A stretch of DNA of 64,000 bases from Solenopsis invicta. Taxonomy: Eukaryota; Arthropoda; Insecta; Hymenoptera; Formicidae. The notes beneath the pieces were generated by a model. That model had not been told where the DNA came from and searched no databases. It was given only the letters and a program-made list of their open reading frames with translations. Within the stretch, counting starts at the first letter, position 1. Every line of letters starts with the position of its first letter. Positions 12,061-24,335 of this stretch are shown one piece after another. A program made the translations under genes and the position numbers. The stretch is taken from positions 2,384,501 through 2,448,500 of the forward strand of contig NC_052667.1 in the NCBI RefSeq assembly GCF_016802725.1, read 5' to 3'.

Positions 12061-15000
12061 CAAGTATTTTATCGTGGCATCTGCAAAAGACATTGCTTGT
12101 TACGCGATTCGCGAAATAACAATATAGCAGTTTGGACGCGGTGAATACGGGATCGATAGTGAGTTCGTTGCGAATGAGTTCTGCCTTTTGCGTCACGTTT
12201 AACGCACGTCTAACGTCGACTAAGCTTTCTTAACCACGATTCGCACGACACTTGTATCTTACAAGCCATAGTCGCCGGCAGCAAGTCACTTAAAGGAGAC
12301 GCACTTTCTGGGGTGCTTATGTCAACCCGCGACATGCTCACAAATCGTGGTTAATCCAGCTGATCGGCCGGTTAGACGTTAAGTTCAACGAGGCATGGTC
12401 TCATTGAACCGATAACGTGACGAGAAGTCAGAGTGCACATTGCAACGGTCTCCGCTACCGGATCGTACCTTATAATTAATTGCATATGTGCCCAATCGAA
12501 CGCAAAAATTGTTGTCTGGACGAATCACAATGTCTAGTGCATTCATCACACAAACTTAAAATAGAAATAAAAATTATACATGAAGATAAAAAAACTTCTG
12601 CTTTAAATAGCGCTGCAAGTATCTTCTCGAGGAACCTGCAAGAGACATTGCTTATCACGCGATTAACGAAATAACGAATTAGCAATTTGGACGCGATGGA
12701 TACGGGATCGATAGTGAGTTCGTTGCGAATGAGTTCTACCTTTTGCGTCACGTTTAACGCACGTCTAACGTCGACTAAGCTTTCTTAACCACGATTCGCA
12801 CGACACTTGTATCTTACAAGCCATAGTCGCCGGCAGCAAGTCACTTAAAGGAGACGCACTTTCTGGGGTGCTTATGTCAACCCGCGACATGCTCACAAAT
12901 CGTGGTTAATCCAGCTGATCGGCCGGTTAGACGTTAAGTTCAACGAGGCATGGTCTCATTGAACCGATAACGTGACGAGAAGTCAGAGTGCACATTGCAA
13001 CGGTCTCCGCTACCGGATCGTACCTTATAATTAATTGCATATGTGCCCAATCGAACGCAAAAATTGTTGTCTGGACGAATCACAATGTCTAGTGCATTCA
13101 TCACACAAACTTAAAATAGAAATAAAAATTATACATGAAGATAAAAAAACTTCTGCTTTAAATAGCGCTGCAAGTATCTTCTCGAGGAACCTGCAAGAGA
13201 CATTGCTTATCACGCGATTAACGAAATAACGAATTAGCAATTTGGACGCGATGGATACGGGATCGATAGTGAGTTCGTTGCGAATGAGTTCTACCTTTTG
13301 CGTCACGTTTAACGCACGTCTAACGTCGACTAAGCTTTCTTAACCACGATTCGCACGACACTTGTATCTTACAAGCCATAGTCGCCGGCAGCAAGTCACT
13401 TAAAGGAGACGCACTTTCTGGGGTGCTTATGTCAACCCGCGACATGCTCACAAATCGTGGTTAATCCAGCTGATCGGCCGGTTAGACGTTAAGTTCAACG
13501 AGGCATGGTCTCATTGAACCGATAACGTGACGAGAAGTCAGAGTGCACATTGCAACGGTCTCCGCTACCGGATCGTACCTTATAATTAATTGCATATGTG
13601 CCCAATCGAACGCAAAAATTGTTGTCTGGACGAATCACAATGTCTAGTGCATTCATCACACAAACTTAAAATAGAAATAAAAATTATACATGAAGATAAA
13701 AAAACTTCTGCTTTAAATAGCGCTGCAAGTATCTTCTCGAGGAACCTGCAAGAGACATTGCTTATCACGCGATTAACGAAATAACGAATTAGCAATTTGG
13801 ACGCGATGGATACGGGATCGATAGTGAGTTCGTTGCGAATGAGTTCTACCTTTTGCGTCACGTTTAACGCACGTCTAACGTCGACTAAGCTTTCTTAACC
13901 ACGATTCGCACGACACTTGTATCTTACAAGCCATAGTCGCCGGCAGCAAGTCACTTAAAGGAGACGCACTTTCTGGGGTGCTTATGTCAACCCGCGACAT
14001 GCTCACAAATCGTGGTTAATCCAGCTGATCGGCCGGTTAGACGTTAAGTTCAACGAGGCATGGTCTCATTGAACCGATAACGTGACGAGAAGTCAGAGTG
14101 CACATTGCAACGGTCTCCGCTACCGGATCGTACCTTATAATTAATTGCATATGTGCCCAATCGAACGCAAAAATTGTTGTCTGGACGAATCACAATGTCT
14201 AGTGCATTCATCACACAAACTTAAAATAGAAATAAAAATTATACATGAAGATAAAAAAACTTCTGCTTTAAATAGCGCTGCAAGTATCTTCTCGAGGAAC
14301 CTGCAAGAGACATTGCTTATCACGCGATTAACGAAATAACGAATTAGCAATTTGGACGCGATGGATACGGGATCGATAGTGAGTTCGTTGCGAATGAGTT
14401 CTACCTTTTGCGTCACGTTTAACGCACGTCTAACGTCGACTAAGCTTTCTTAACCACGATTCGCACGACACTTGTATCTTACAAGCCATAGTCGCCGGCA
14501 GCAAGTCACTTAAAGGAGACGCACTTTCTGGGGTGCTTATGTCAACCCGCGACATGCTCACAAATCGTGGTTAATCCAGCTGATCGGCCGGTTAGACGTT
14601 AAGTTCAACGAGGCATGGTCTCATTGAACCGATAACGTGACGAGAAGTCAGAGTGCACATTGCAACGGTCTCCGCTACCGGATCGTACCTTATAATTAAT
14701 TGCATATGTGCCCAATCGAACGCAAAAATTGTTGTCTGGACGAATCACAATGTCTAGTGCATTCATCACAAAAACTTAAAATAGAAATAAAAATTATACA
14801 TGAAGATAAAAAAACTTCTGCTTTAAATAGCGCTGCAAGTATCTTCTCGAGGAACCTGCAAGAGACATTGCTTATCACGCGATTAACGAAATAACGAATT
14901 AGCAATTTGGACGCGATGGATACGGGATCGATAGTGAGTTCGTTGCGAATGAGTTCTACCTTTTGCGTCACGTTTAACGCACGTCTAACGTCGACTAAGC

Positions 15001-18000
15001 TTTCTTAACCACGATTCGCACGACACTTGTATCTTACAAGCCATAGTCGCCGGCAGCAAGTCACTTAAAGGAGACGCACTTTCTGGGGTGCTTATGTCAA
15101 CCCGCGACATGCTCACAAATCGTGGTTAATCCAGCTGATCGGCCGGTTAGACGTTAAGTTCAACGAGGCATGGTCTCATTGAACCGATAACGTGACGAGA
15201 AGTCAGAGTGCACATTGCAACGGTCTCCGCTACCGGATCGTACCTTATAATTAATTGCATATGTGCCCAATCGAACGCAAAAATTGTTGTCTGGACGAAT
15301 CACAATGTCTAGTGCATTCATCACACAAACTTAAAATAGAAATAAAAATTATACATGAAGATAAAAAAACTTCTGCTTTAAATAGCGCTGCAAGTATCTT
15401 CTCGAGGAACCTGCAAGAGACATTGCTTATCACGCGATTAACGAAATAACGAATTAGCAATTTGGACGCGATGGATACGGGATCGATAGTGAGTTCGTTG
15501 CGAATGAGTTCTACCTTTTGCGTCACGTTTAACGCACGTCTAACGTCGACTAAGCTTTCTTAACCACGATTCGCACGACACTTGTATCTTACAAGCCATA
15601 GTCGCCGGCAGCAAGTCACTTAAAGGAGACGCACTTTCTGGGGTGCTTATGTCAACCCGCGACATGCTCACAAATCGTGGTTAATCCAGCTGATCGGCCG
15701 GTTAGACGTTAAGTTCAACGAGGCATGGTCTCATTGAACCGATAACGTGACGAGAAGTCAGAGTGCACATTGCAACGGTCTCCGCTACCGGATCGTACCT
15801 TATAATTAATTGCATATGTGCCCAATCGAACGCAAAAATTGTTGTCTGGACGAATCACAATGTCTAGTGCATTCATCACACAAACTTAAAATAGAAATAA
15901 AAATTATACATGAAGATAAAAAAACTTCTGCTTTAAATAGCGCTGCAAGTATCTTCTCGAGGAACCTGCAAGAGACATTGCTTATCACGCGATTAACGAA
16001 ATAACGAATTAGCAATTTGGACGCGATGGATACGGGATCGATAGTGAGTTCGTTGCGAATGAGTTCTACCTTTTGCGTCACGTTTAACGCACGTCTAACG
16101 TCGACTAAGCTTTCTTAACCACGATTCGCACGACACTTGTATCTTACAAGCCATAGTCGCCGGCAGCAAGTCACTTAAAGGAGACGCACTTTCTGGGGTG
16201 CTTATGTCAACCCGCGACATGCTCACAAATCGTGGTTAATCCAGCTGATCGGCCGGTTAGACGTTAAGTTCAACGAGGCATGGTCTCATTGAACCGATAA
16301 CGTGACGAGAAGTCAGAGTGCACATTGCAACGGTCTCCGCTACCGGATCGTACCTTATAATTAATTGCATATGTGCCCAATCGAACGCAAAAATTGTTGT
16401 CTGGACGAATCACAATGTCTAGTGCATTCATCACAAAAACTTAAAATAGAAATAAAAATTATACATGAAGATAAAAAAACTTCTGCTTTAAATAGCGCTG
16501 CAAGTATCTTCTCGAGGAACCTGCAAGAGACATTGCTTATCACGCGATTAACGAAATAACGAATTAGCAATTTGGACGCGATGGATACGGGATCGATAGT
16601 GAGTTCGTTGCGAATGAGTTCTACCTTTTGCGTCACGTTTAACGCACGTCTAACGTCGACTAAGCTTTCTTAACCACGATTCGCACGACACTTGTATCTT
16701 ACAAGCCATAGTCGCCGGCAGCAAGTCACTTAAAGGAGACGCACTTTCTGGGGTGCTTATGTCAACCCGCGACATGCTCACAAATCGTGGTTAATCCAGC
16801 TGATCGGCCGGTTAGACGTTAAGTTCAACGAGGCATGGTCTCATTGAACCGATAACGTGACGAGAAGTCAGAGTGCACATTGCAACGGTCTCCGCTACCG
16901 GATCGTACCTTATAATTAATTGCATATGTGCCCAATCGAACGCAAAAATTGTTGTCTGGACGAATCACAATGTCTAGTGCATTCATCACACAAACTTAAA
17001 ATAGAAATAAAAATTATACATGAAGATAAAAAAACTTCTGCTTTAAATAGCGCTGCAAGTATCTTCTCGAGGAACCTGCAAGAGACATTGCTTATCACGC
17101 GATTAACGAAATAACGAATTAGCAATTTGGACGCGATGGATACGGGATCGATAGTGAGTTCGTTGCGAATGAGTTCTACCTTTTGCGTCACGTTTAACGC
17201 ACGTCTAACGTCGACTAAGCTTTCTTAACCACGATTCGCACGACACTTGTATCTTACAAGCCATAGTCGCCGGCAGCAAGTCACTTAAAGGAGACGCACT
17301 TTCTGGGGTGCTTATGTCAACCCGCGACATGCTCACAAATCGTGGTTAATCCAGCTGATCGGCCGGTTAGACGTTAAGTTCAACGAGGCATGGTCTCATT
17401 GAACCGATAACGTGACGAGAAGTCAGAGTGCACATTGCAACGGTCTCCGCTACCGGATCGTACCTTATAATTAATTGCATATGTGCCCAATCGAACGCAA
17501 AAATTGTTGTCTGGACGAATCACAATGTCTAGTGCATTCATCACAAAAACTTAAAATAGAAATAAAAATTATACATGAAGATAAAAAAACTTCTGCTTTA
17601 AATAGCGCTGCAAGTATCTTCTCGAGGAACCTGCAAGAGACATTGCTTATCACGCGATTAACGAAATAACGAATTAGCAATTTGGACGCGATGGATACGG
17701 GATCGATAGTGAGTTCGTTGCGAATGAGTTCTACCTTTTGCGTCACGTTTAACGCACGTCTAACGTCGACTAAGCTTTCTTAACCACGATTCGCACGACA
17801 CTTGTATCTTACAAGCCATAGTCGCCGGCAGCAAGTCACTTAAAGGAGACGCACTTTCTGGGGTGCTTATGTCAACCCGCGACATGCTCACAAATCGTGG
17901 TTAATCCAGCTGATCGGCCGGTTAGACGTTAAGTTCAACGAGGCATGGTCTCATTGAACCGATAACGTGACGAGAAGTCAGAGTGCACATTGCAACGGTC

Positions 18001-21000
18001 TCCGCTACCGGATCGTACCTTATAATTAATTGCATATGTGCCCAATCGAACGCAAAAATTGTTGTCTGGACGAATCACAATGTCTAGTGCATTCATCACA
18101 AAAACTTAAAATAGAAATAAAAATTATACATGAAGATAAAAAAACTTCTGCTTTAAATAGCGCTGCAAGTATCTTCTCGAGGAACCTGCAAGAGACATTG
18201 CTTATCACGCGATTAACGAAATAACGAATTAGCAATTTGGACGCGATGGATACGGGATCGATAGTGAGTTCGTTGCGAATGAGTTCTACCTTTTGCGTCA
18301 CGTTTAACGCACGTCTAACGTCGACTAAGCTTTCTTAACCACGATTCGCACGACACTTGTATCTTACAAGCCATAGTCGCCGGCAGCAAGTCACTTAAAG
18401 GAGACGCACTTTCTGGGGTGCTTATGTCAACCCGCGACATGCTCACAAATCGTGGTTAATCCAGCTGATCGGCCGGTTAGACGTTAAGTTCAACGAGGCA
18501 TGGTCTCATTGAACCGATAACGTGACGAGAAGTCAGAGTGCACATTGCAACGGTCTCCGCTACCGGATCGTACCTTATAATTAATTGCATATGTGCCCAA
18601 TCGAACGCAAAAATTGTTGTCTGGACGAATCACAATGTCTAGTGCATTCATCACACAAACTTAAAATAGAAATAAAAATTATACATGAAGATAAAAAAAC
18701 TTCTGCTTTAAATAGCGCTGCAAGTATCTTCTCGAGGAACCTGCAAGAGACATTGCTTATCACGCGATTAACGAAATAACGAATTAGCAATTTGGACGCG
18801 ATGGATACGGGATCGATAGTGAGTTCGTTGCGAATGAGTTCTACCTTTTGCGTCACGTTTAACGCACGTCTAACGTCGACTAAGCTTTCTTAACCACGAT
18901 TCGCACGACACTTGTATCTTACAAGCCATAGTCGCCGGCAGCAAGTCACTTAAAGGAGACGCACTTTCTGGGGTGCTTATGTCAACCCGCGACATGCTCA
19001 CAAATCGTGGTTAATCCAGCTGATCGGCCGGTTAGACGTTAAGTTCAACGAGGCATGGTCTCATTGAACCGATAACGTGACGAGAAGTCAGAGTGCACAT
19101 TGCAACGGTCTCCGCTACCGGATCGTACCTTATAATTAATTGCATATGTGCCCAATCGAACGCAAAAATTGTTGTCTGGACGAATCACAATGTCTAGTGC
19201 ATTCATCACACAAACTTAAAATAGAAATAAAAATTATACATGAAGATAAAAAAACTTCTGCTTTAAATAGCGCTGCAAGTATCTTCTCGAGGAACCTGCA
19301 AGAGACATTGCTTATCACGCGATTAACGAAATAACGAATTAGCAATTTGGACGCGATGGATACGGGATCGATAGTGAGTTCGTTGCGAATGAGTTCTACC
19401 TTTTGCGTCACGTTTAACGCACGTCTAACGTCGACTAAGCTTTCTTAACCACGATTCGCACGACACTTGTATCTTACAAGCCATAGTCGCCGGCAGCAAG
19501 TCACTTAAAGGAGACGCACTTTCTGGGGTGCTTATGTCAACCCGCGACATGCTCACAAATCGTGGTTAATCCAGCTGATCGGCCGGTTAGACGTTAAGTT
19601 CAACGAGGCATGGTCTCATTGAACCGATAACGTGACGAGAAGTCAGAGTGCACATTGCAACGGTCTCCGCTACCGGATCGTACCTTATAATTAATTGCAT
19701 ATGTGCCCAATCGAACGCAAAAATTGTTGTCTGGACGAATCACAATGTCTAGTGCATTCATCACACAAACTTAAAATAGAAATAAAAATTATACATGAAG
19801 ATAAAAAAACTTCTGCTTTAAATAGCGCTGCAAGTATCTTCTCGAGGAACCTGCAAGAGACATTGCTTATCACGCGATTAACGAAATAACGAATTAGCAA
19901 TTTGGACGCGATGGATACGGGATCGATAGTGAGTTCGTTGCGAATGAGTTCTACCTTTTGCGTCACGTTTAACGCACGTCTAACGTCGACTAAGCTTTCT
20001 TAACCACGATTCGCACGACACTTGTATCTTACAAGCCATAGTCGCCGGCAGCAAGTCACTTAAAGGAGACGCACTTTCTGGGGTGCTTATGTCAACCCGC
20101 GACATGCTCACAAATCGTGGTTAATCCAGCTGATCGGCCGGTTAGACGTTAAGTTCAACGAGGCATGGTCTCATTGAACCGATAACGTGACGAGAAGTCA
20201 GAGTGCACATTGCAACGGTCTCCGCTACCGGATCGTACCTTATAATTAATTGCATATGTGCCCAATCGAACGCAAAAATTGTTGTCTGGACGAATCACAA
20301 TGTCTAGTGCATTCATCACACAAACTTAAAATAGAAATAAAAATTATACATGAAGATAAAAAAACTTCTGCTTTAAATAGCGCTGCAAGTATCTTCTCGA
20401 GGAACCTGCAAGAGACATTGCTTATCACGCGATTAACGAAATAACGAATTAGCAATTTGGACGCGATGGATACGGGATCGATAGTGAGTTCGTTGCGAAT
20501 GAGTTCTACCTTTTGCGTCACGTTTAACGCACGTCTAACGTCGACTAAGCTTTCTTAACCACGATTCGCACGACACTTGTATCTTACAAGCCATAGTCGC
20601 CGGCAGCAAGTCACTTAAAGGAGACGCACTTTCTGGGGTGCTTATGTCAACCCGCGACATGCTCACAAATCGTGGTTAATCCAGCTGATCGGCCGGTTAG
20701 ACGTTAAGTTCAACGAGGCATGGTCTCATTGAACCGATAACGTGACGAGAAGTCAGAGTGCACATTGCAACGGTCTCCGCTACCGGATCGTACCTTATAA
20801 TTAATTGCATATGTGCCCAATCGAACGCAAAAATTGTTGTCTGGACGAATCACAATGTCTAGTGCATTCATCACACAAACTTAAAATAGAAATAAAAATT
20901 ATACATGAAGATAAAAAAACTTCTGCTTTAAATAGCGCTGCAAGTATCTTCTCGAGGAACCTGCAAGAGACATTGCTTATCACGCGATTAACGAAATAAC

Positions 21001-22010
21001 GAATTAGCAATTTGGACGCGATGGATACGGGATCGATAGTGAGTTCGTTGCGAATGAGTTCTACCTTTTGCGTCACGTTTAACGCACGTCTAACGTCGAC
21101 TAAGCTTTCTTAACCACGATTCGCACGACACTTGTATCTTACAAGCCATAGTCGCCGGCAGCAAGTCACTTAAAGGAGACGCACTTTCTGGGGTGCTTAT
21201 GTCAACCCGCGACATGCTCACAAATCGTGGTTAATCCAGCTGATCGGCCGGTTAGACGTTAAGTTCAACGAGGCATGGTCTCATTGAACCGATAACGTGA
21301 CGAGAAGTCAGAGTGCACATTGCAACGGTCTCCGCTACCGGATCGTACCTTATAATTAATTGCATATGTGCCCAATCGAACGCAAAAATTGTTGTCTGGA
21401 CGAATCACAATGTCTAGTGCATTCATCACACAAACTTAAAATAGAAATAAAAATTATACATGAAGATAAAAAAACTTCTGCTTTAAATAGCGCTGCAAGT
21501 ATCTTCTCGAGGAACCTGCAAGAGACATTGCTTATCACGCGATTAACGAAATAACGAATTAGCAATTTGGACGCGATGGATACGGGATCGATAGTGAGTT
21601 CGTTGCGAATGAGTTCTACCTTTTGCGTCACGTTTAACGCACGTCTAACGTCGACTAAGCTTTCTTAACCACGATTCGCACGACACTTGTATCTTACAAG
21701 CCATAGTCGCCGGCAGCAAGTCACTTAAAGGAGACGCACTTTCTGGGGTGCTTATGTCAACCCGCGACATGCTCACAAATCGTGGTTAATCCAGCTGATC
21801 GGCCGGTTAGACGCTAAGTTCAATGAGGCTTAATCTCATTGAACCAATAACGTGACTAGTAGACAGAGTGCACATTGCAACTGTCTCCGATACCGAATCG
21901 TACCCCGTAATAATTCTACATAAGCTTATGTGAACGCAAAAATTATTTTCAGTGAGTCGCAATGTCTTGTGCCCATACCACAAAAATGATGAAATAAAAA
22001 TGTGAATACA
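12061..22010. repeat. 555-bp tandem satellite, about 18 copies
   Basis: A 555-bp unit repeats head to tail with an exact period: for example CAAGTATCTTCTCGAGG at 12,616, 13,171 and so on. There are 17 essentially complete units plus partial ends. From about 12,184 to 21,812 the units appear identical by eye except for one C/A variant, with A at 14,771, 16,436, 17,546 and 18,101. The first ~120 bp (12,061-12,183) and the last ~200 bp (after 21,812) are clearly diverged edge copies. Each unit is a ~450-bp imperfect palindrome centred near unit position 235-250, plus a ~105-bp AT-rich linker. For example TTAACCACGATT at 12,785 pairs with AATCGTGGTTAA at 12,898, CGTTGC at 12,721 with GCAACG at 12,997, and AGACATTG at 12,643 with CAATGTCT at 13,083. 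Small open frames recur in every unit but lack ATG starts and are not credible genes. Confidence 0.95.
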
Positions 22011-22059
22011 TTGAAAAAATGAAACCTTGTTTCAATGTTTTACAATATGATTGAGTCAA

Positions 22060-22510
22060 CCAATATGTCTATTCAAATATGGACAAATCAGAAATATTGT
22101 AGAAATTACCATTTTATAATCAAATCTATCAAACGTTTCAATTATAAAATATCGAGTTTTGTTATAATAAACAGAAATTCTGCTTGTTTCACCAAAACAC
22201 GTTCACGCAGAAAAACATTAGTGTTAAATCAATCATTCAGTATTTCTTAGATAAGCTAAAATATAAAATTTCTTTGGATGATTTATAAACAGACATAATT
22301 TGCTTACATAAAGAAAAAATATTTTTTATTTAAGCAAATCATGTCTTTTTAAGATTATAAATTTTTCCAAGAAAATTTTATATTCTTGCTTACATTGAAA
22401 AAAAAATATCTAATTTTATTAACAAATCTCGTACGATTGAGAGTTTTTGGTGAACCCAGAAGCAGAATTTCTGCTTTTGTTCATTATGATTATAAGATTA
22501 TTTTTAAATA
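22060..22510. repeat. right subterminal palindrome of the composite element
   Basis: A diverged copy of the left palindrome. It shares ATATTGTAGAAATTA, a TTTGTTATAA block and a central hairpin (AAACAGACATAATTTGCTT near 22,286 with AAGCAAATCATGTCTTTTT near 22,333). It marks the outer right boundary of the composite element. Similarity fades after about 22,510 into AT-rich DNA. Confidence 0.6.
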
Positions 22511-24335
22511 TTAAACTTATTAAAATTTTATTTACTGCCTGTATTAATTAATATATATTGCAATAATTTATTGTTTTGTTTATTACAGTGTAAAAAAATA
22601 TCTTATTGTCTACATTCAAGTCATTATAGTCTTTTACAAAAATTTAATAGAAATGTAATTTGGTTGTACATTTCTGTTTGGATTCTAATGTGTTCTAATA
22701 AGAAATATAAATAACTTGTCTGGTTAGAATTCATATTAAATATATTGCATAGCATACATCTTTTTTGGACAATTTGTATTCACTAACATGAGTTTCGAGT
22801 GAAACAAGCAAATAAATTTTAAATATTATAGTTATTTAAAATGAGCATATGTTTTTGCATTAATTTTTTTATCTAGGTTTCTTCAAAATACCTATACTGT
22901 GTACTACTAAAGCTTTATATTTTTTTCAATTCAATATTATTCAGTTCGTCATTAATCATTTTGATATACATATAATTTTTGTTTATTAAATTATTATTAT
23001 GTATAAAATACAATAAAAATTTGGATTTAGTATTGTGTTTTGAAGTAATTATTATTCACAAAATTATTATTATGCTAGAACCTAATTTTAATTTATAGAA
23101 TTATTTTATGTTGCTACATAATTTTTATTTTCCAATTAAATTTATGTTATAATATAATAATTCCATTTATTAAAATTATGTTATGATATATTAATAATTT
23201 TATTTATTAAAATTATGTCGTAACATAAAAATAATTTCATAATTTTAATTTATAGATATATTATTATGTCATGACATAATTTTAATAAATGGAATTATGT
23301 CATAACATTATTTTAATTCATCTAATTAAAGTTATATCTTGACAGAATTATTTTTATGGCCATAACAAAAATTATGAATTTTTATTATGTTTGGACACAA
23401 TAATAATTCCATGAATTAAAATAATAAACGCAACATAATTTTATTTATTTTAACTCAATTTTTTAAGACAATTTTTATTAAATATTTTTATAAATTTGAT
23501 ATTATAAAAGAAATGTTCTCTAAATTTTTACATTTAAAAAACATTTCTTTTTTATTATTAAAAAGTAAAATGGTTTGCTATATTTTATAGTTTTGTTACC
23601 TCATTTATAAATTTTTGTATCACTCACCGATTGATGCGCAACAGTGGAGTTACAGAATCTGTAACATATAAATATAAGATTCTTATTAAAGTAGCTCTCA
23701 AAATAATCAACGATTTAAAAGATAATTCTTACATGCATTGAATTTTTTAATTGCTTAAAATATTATAATTATACAATTTTCAAAAAGAATAACTTTATAA
23801 AAATAAATTTATTTATTTTATATTAAAATATTTTTTCCTCTAATTATTATTTTTTTTAAATGGAAACAAAATGACTAAAGAAACGTAAACAAACAATTTA
23901 TTTTATGTAAGCAATAATACTTACTGCAAAGTTACTCCACTGAGGCCCGATACCCCTTTTAAATCCGATCTATTTCCGAATTGTCAAATCTCCTCTTCAG
24001 ATTATATTTCCACGATTATATTTCCGCAATAATAAAATTGTAGTACATACAATAAGATACAATCTGTAAAACAAAAAGTATTCAAATACAAAAAAATATT
24101 CAAATAGGAATAATATTAAAAATAAATATATGGAAAAATTATTTTTGCAAGTAAGTATCGCTTTTTATTTATCAATTCGACGGATGTATAACAAAAGAGT
24201 AAAGTTTTAATGAAAATAAATTATTAAAATACATGAATCGCGCGCTATGTCGTAAACGAGTGTCGAATTTATGTTTTGTGCGATAATTAGATGTTGTTTA
24301 AAAAGAAATGCATGATTAATGTAAACTTTGCTTAC
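22511..24335. other. AT-rich DNA with nested inverted repeats, no gene
   Basis: No coding signal. At about 23,090-23,450 variants of AATTATGT and its reverse complement recur many times. One clear pair is TAATTCCATTTATTAAAAT near 23,158 and ATTTTAATAAATGGAATTA near 23,277. I read this as decayed foldback elements or palindromic satellite. Confidence 0.5.

Larger units (their letters stand above)
11430..22510. mobile_element. ~11-kb composite inverted-repeat (foldback) element
   Basis: Sequence at about 11,430-12,290 reappears in inverse orientation at about 21,810-22,500. For example GTAATTTCTACAA at 11,931 pairs with TTGTAGAAATTAC at about 22,096. Matching continues outward through CAGAAATTCTG-like and inward through AGACATTGC-like blocks. 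The subterminal part of each arm is itself palindromic, so the two flanks also look like direct repeats. The interior is the 555-bp satellite. I found no transposase-like ORF and no certain target-site duplication. Inferred history: a foldback element whose central palindrome was amplified in tandem. Confidence 0.6.

Noticed and set aside
12476..21631. Recurring 91-codon (minus) and 64-codon (plus) open frames in every satellite unit
   Set aside because: They begin with GTG or TTG rather than ATG, overlap on opposite strands within the palindrome, and repeat only because the DNA repeats. No protein family is recognisable.
12061..22010. CRISPR-like or rDNA-spacer-like array
   Set aside because: The repeats are contiguous 555-bp units without unique spacers, in a eukaryotic context, and no rRNA sequence is present.
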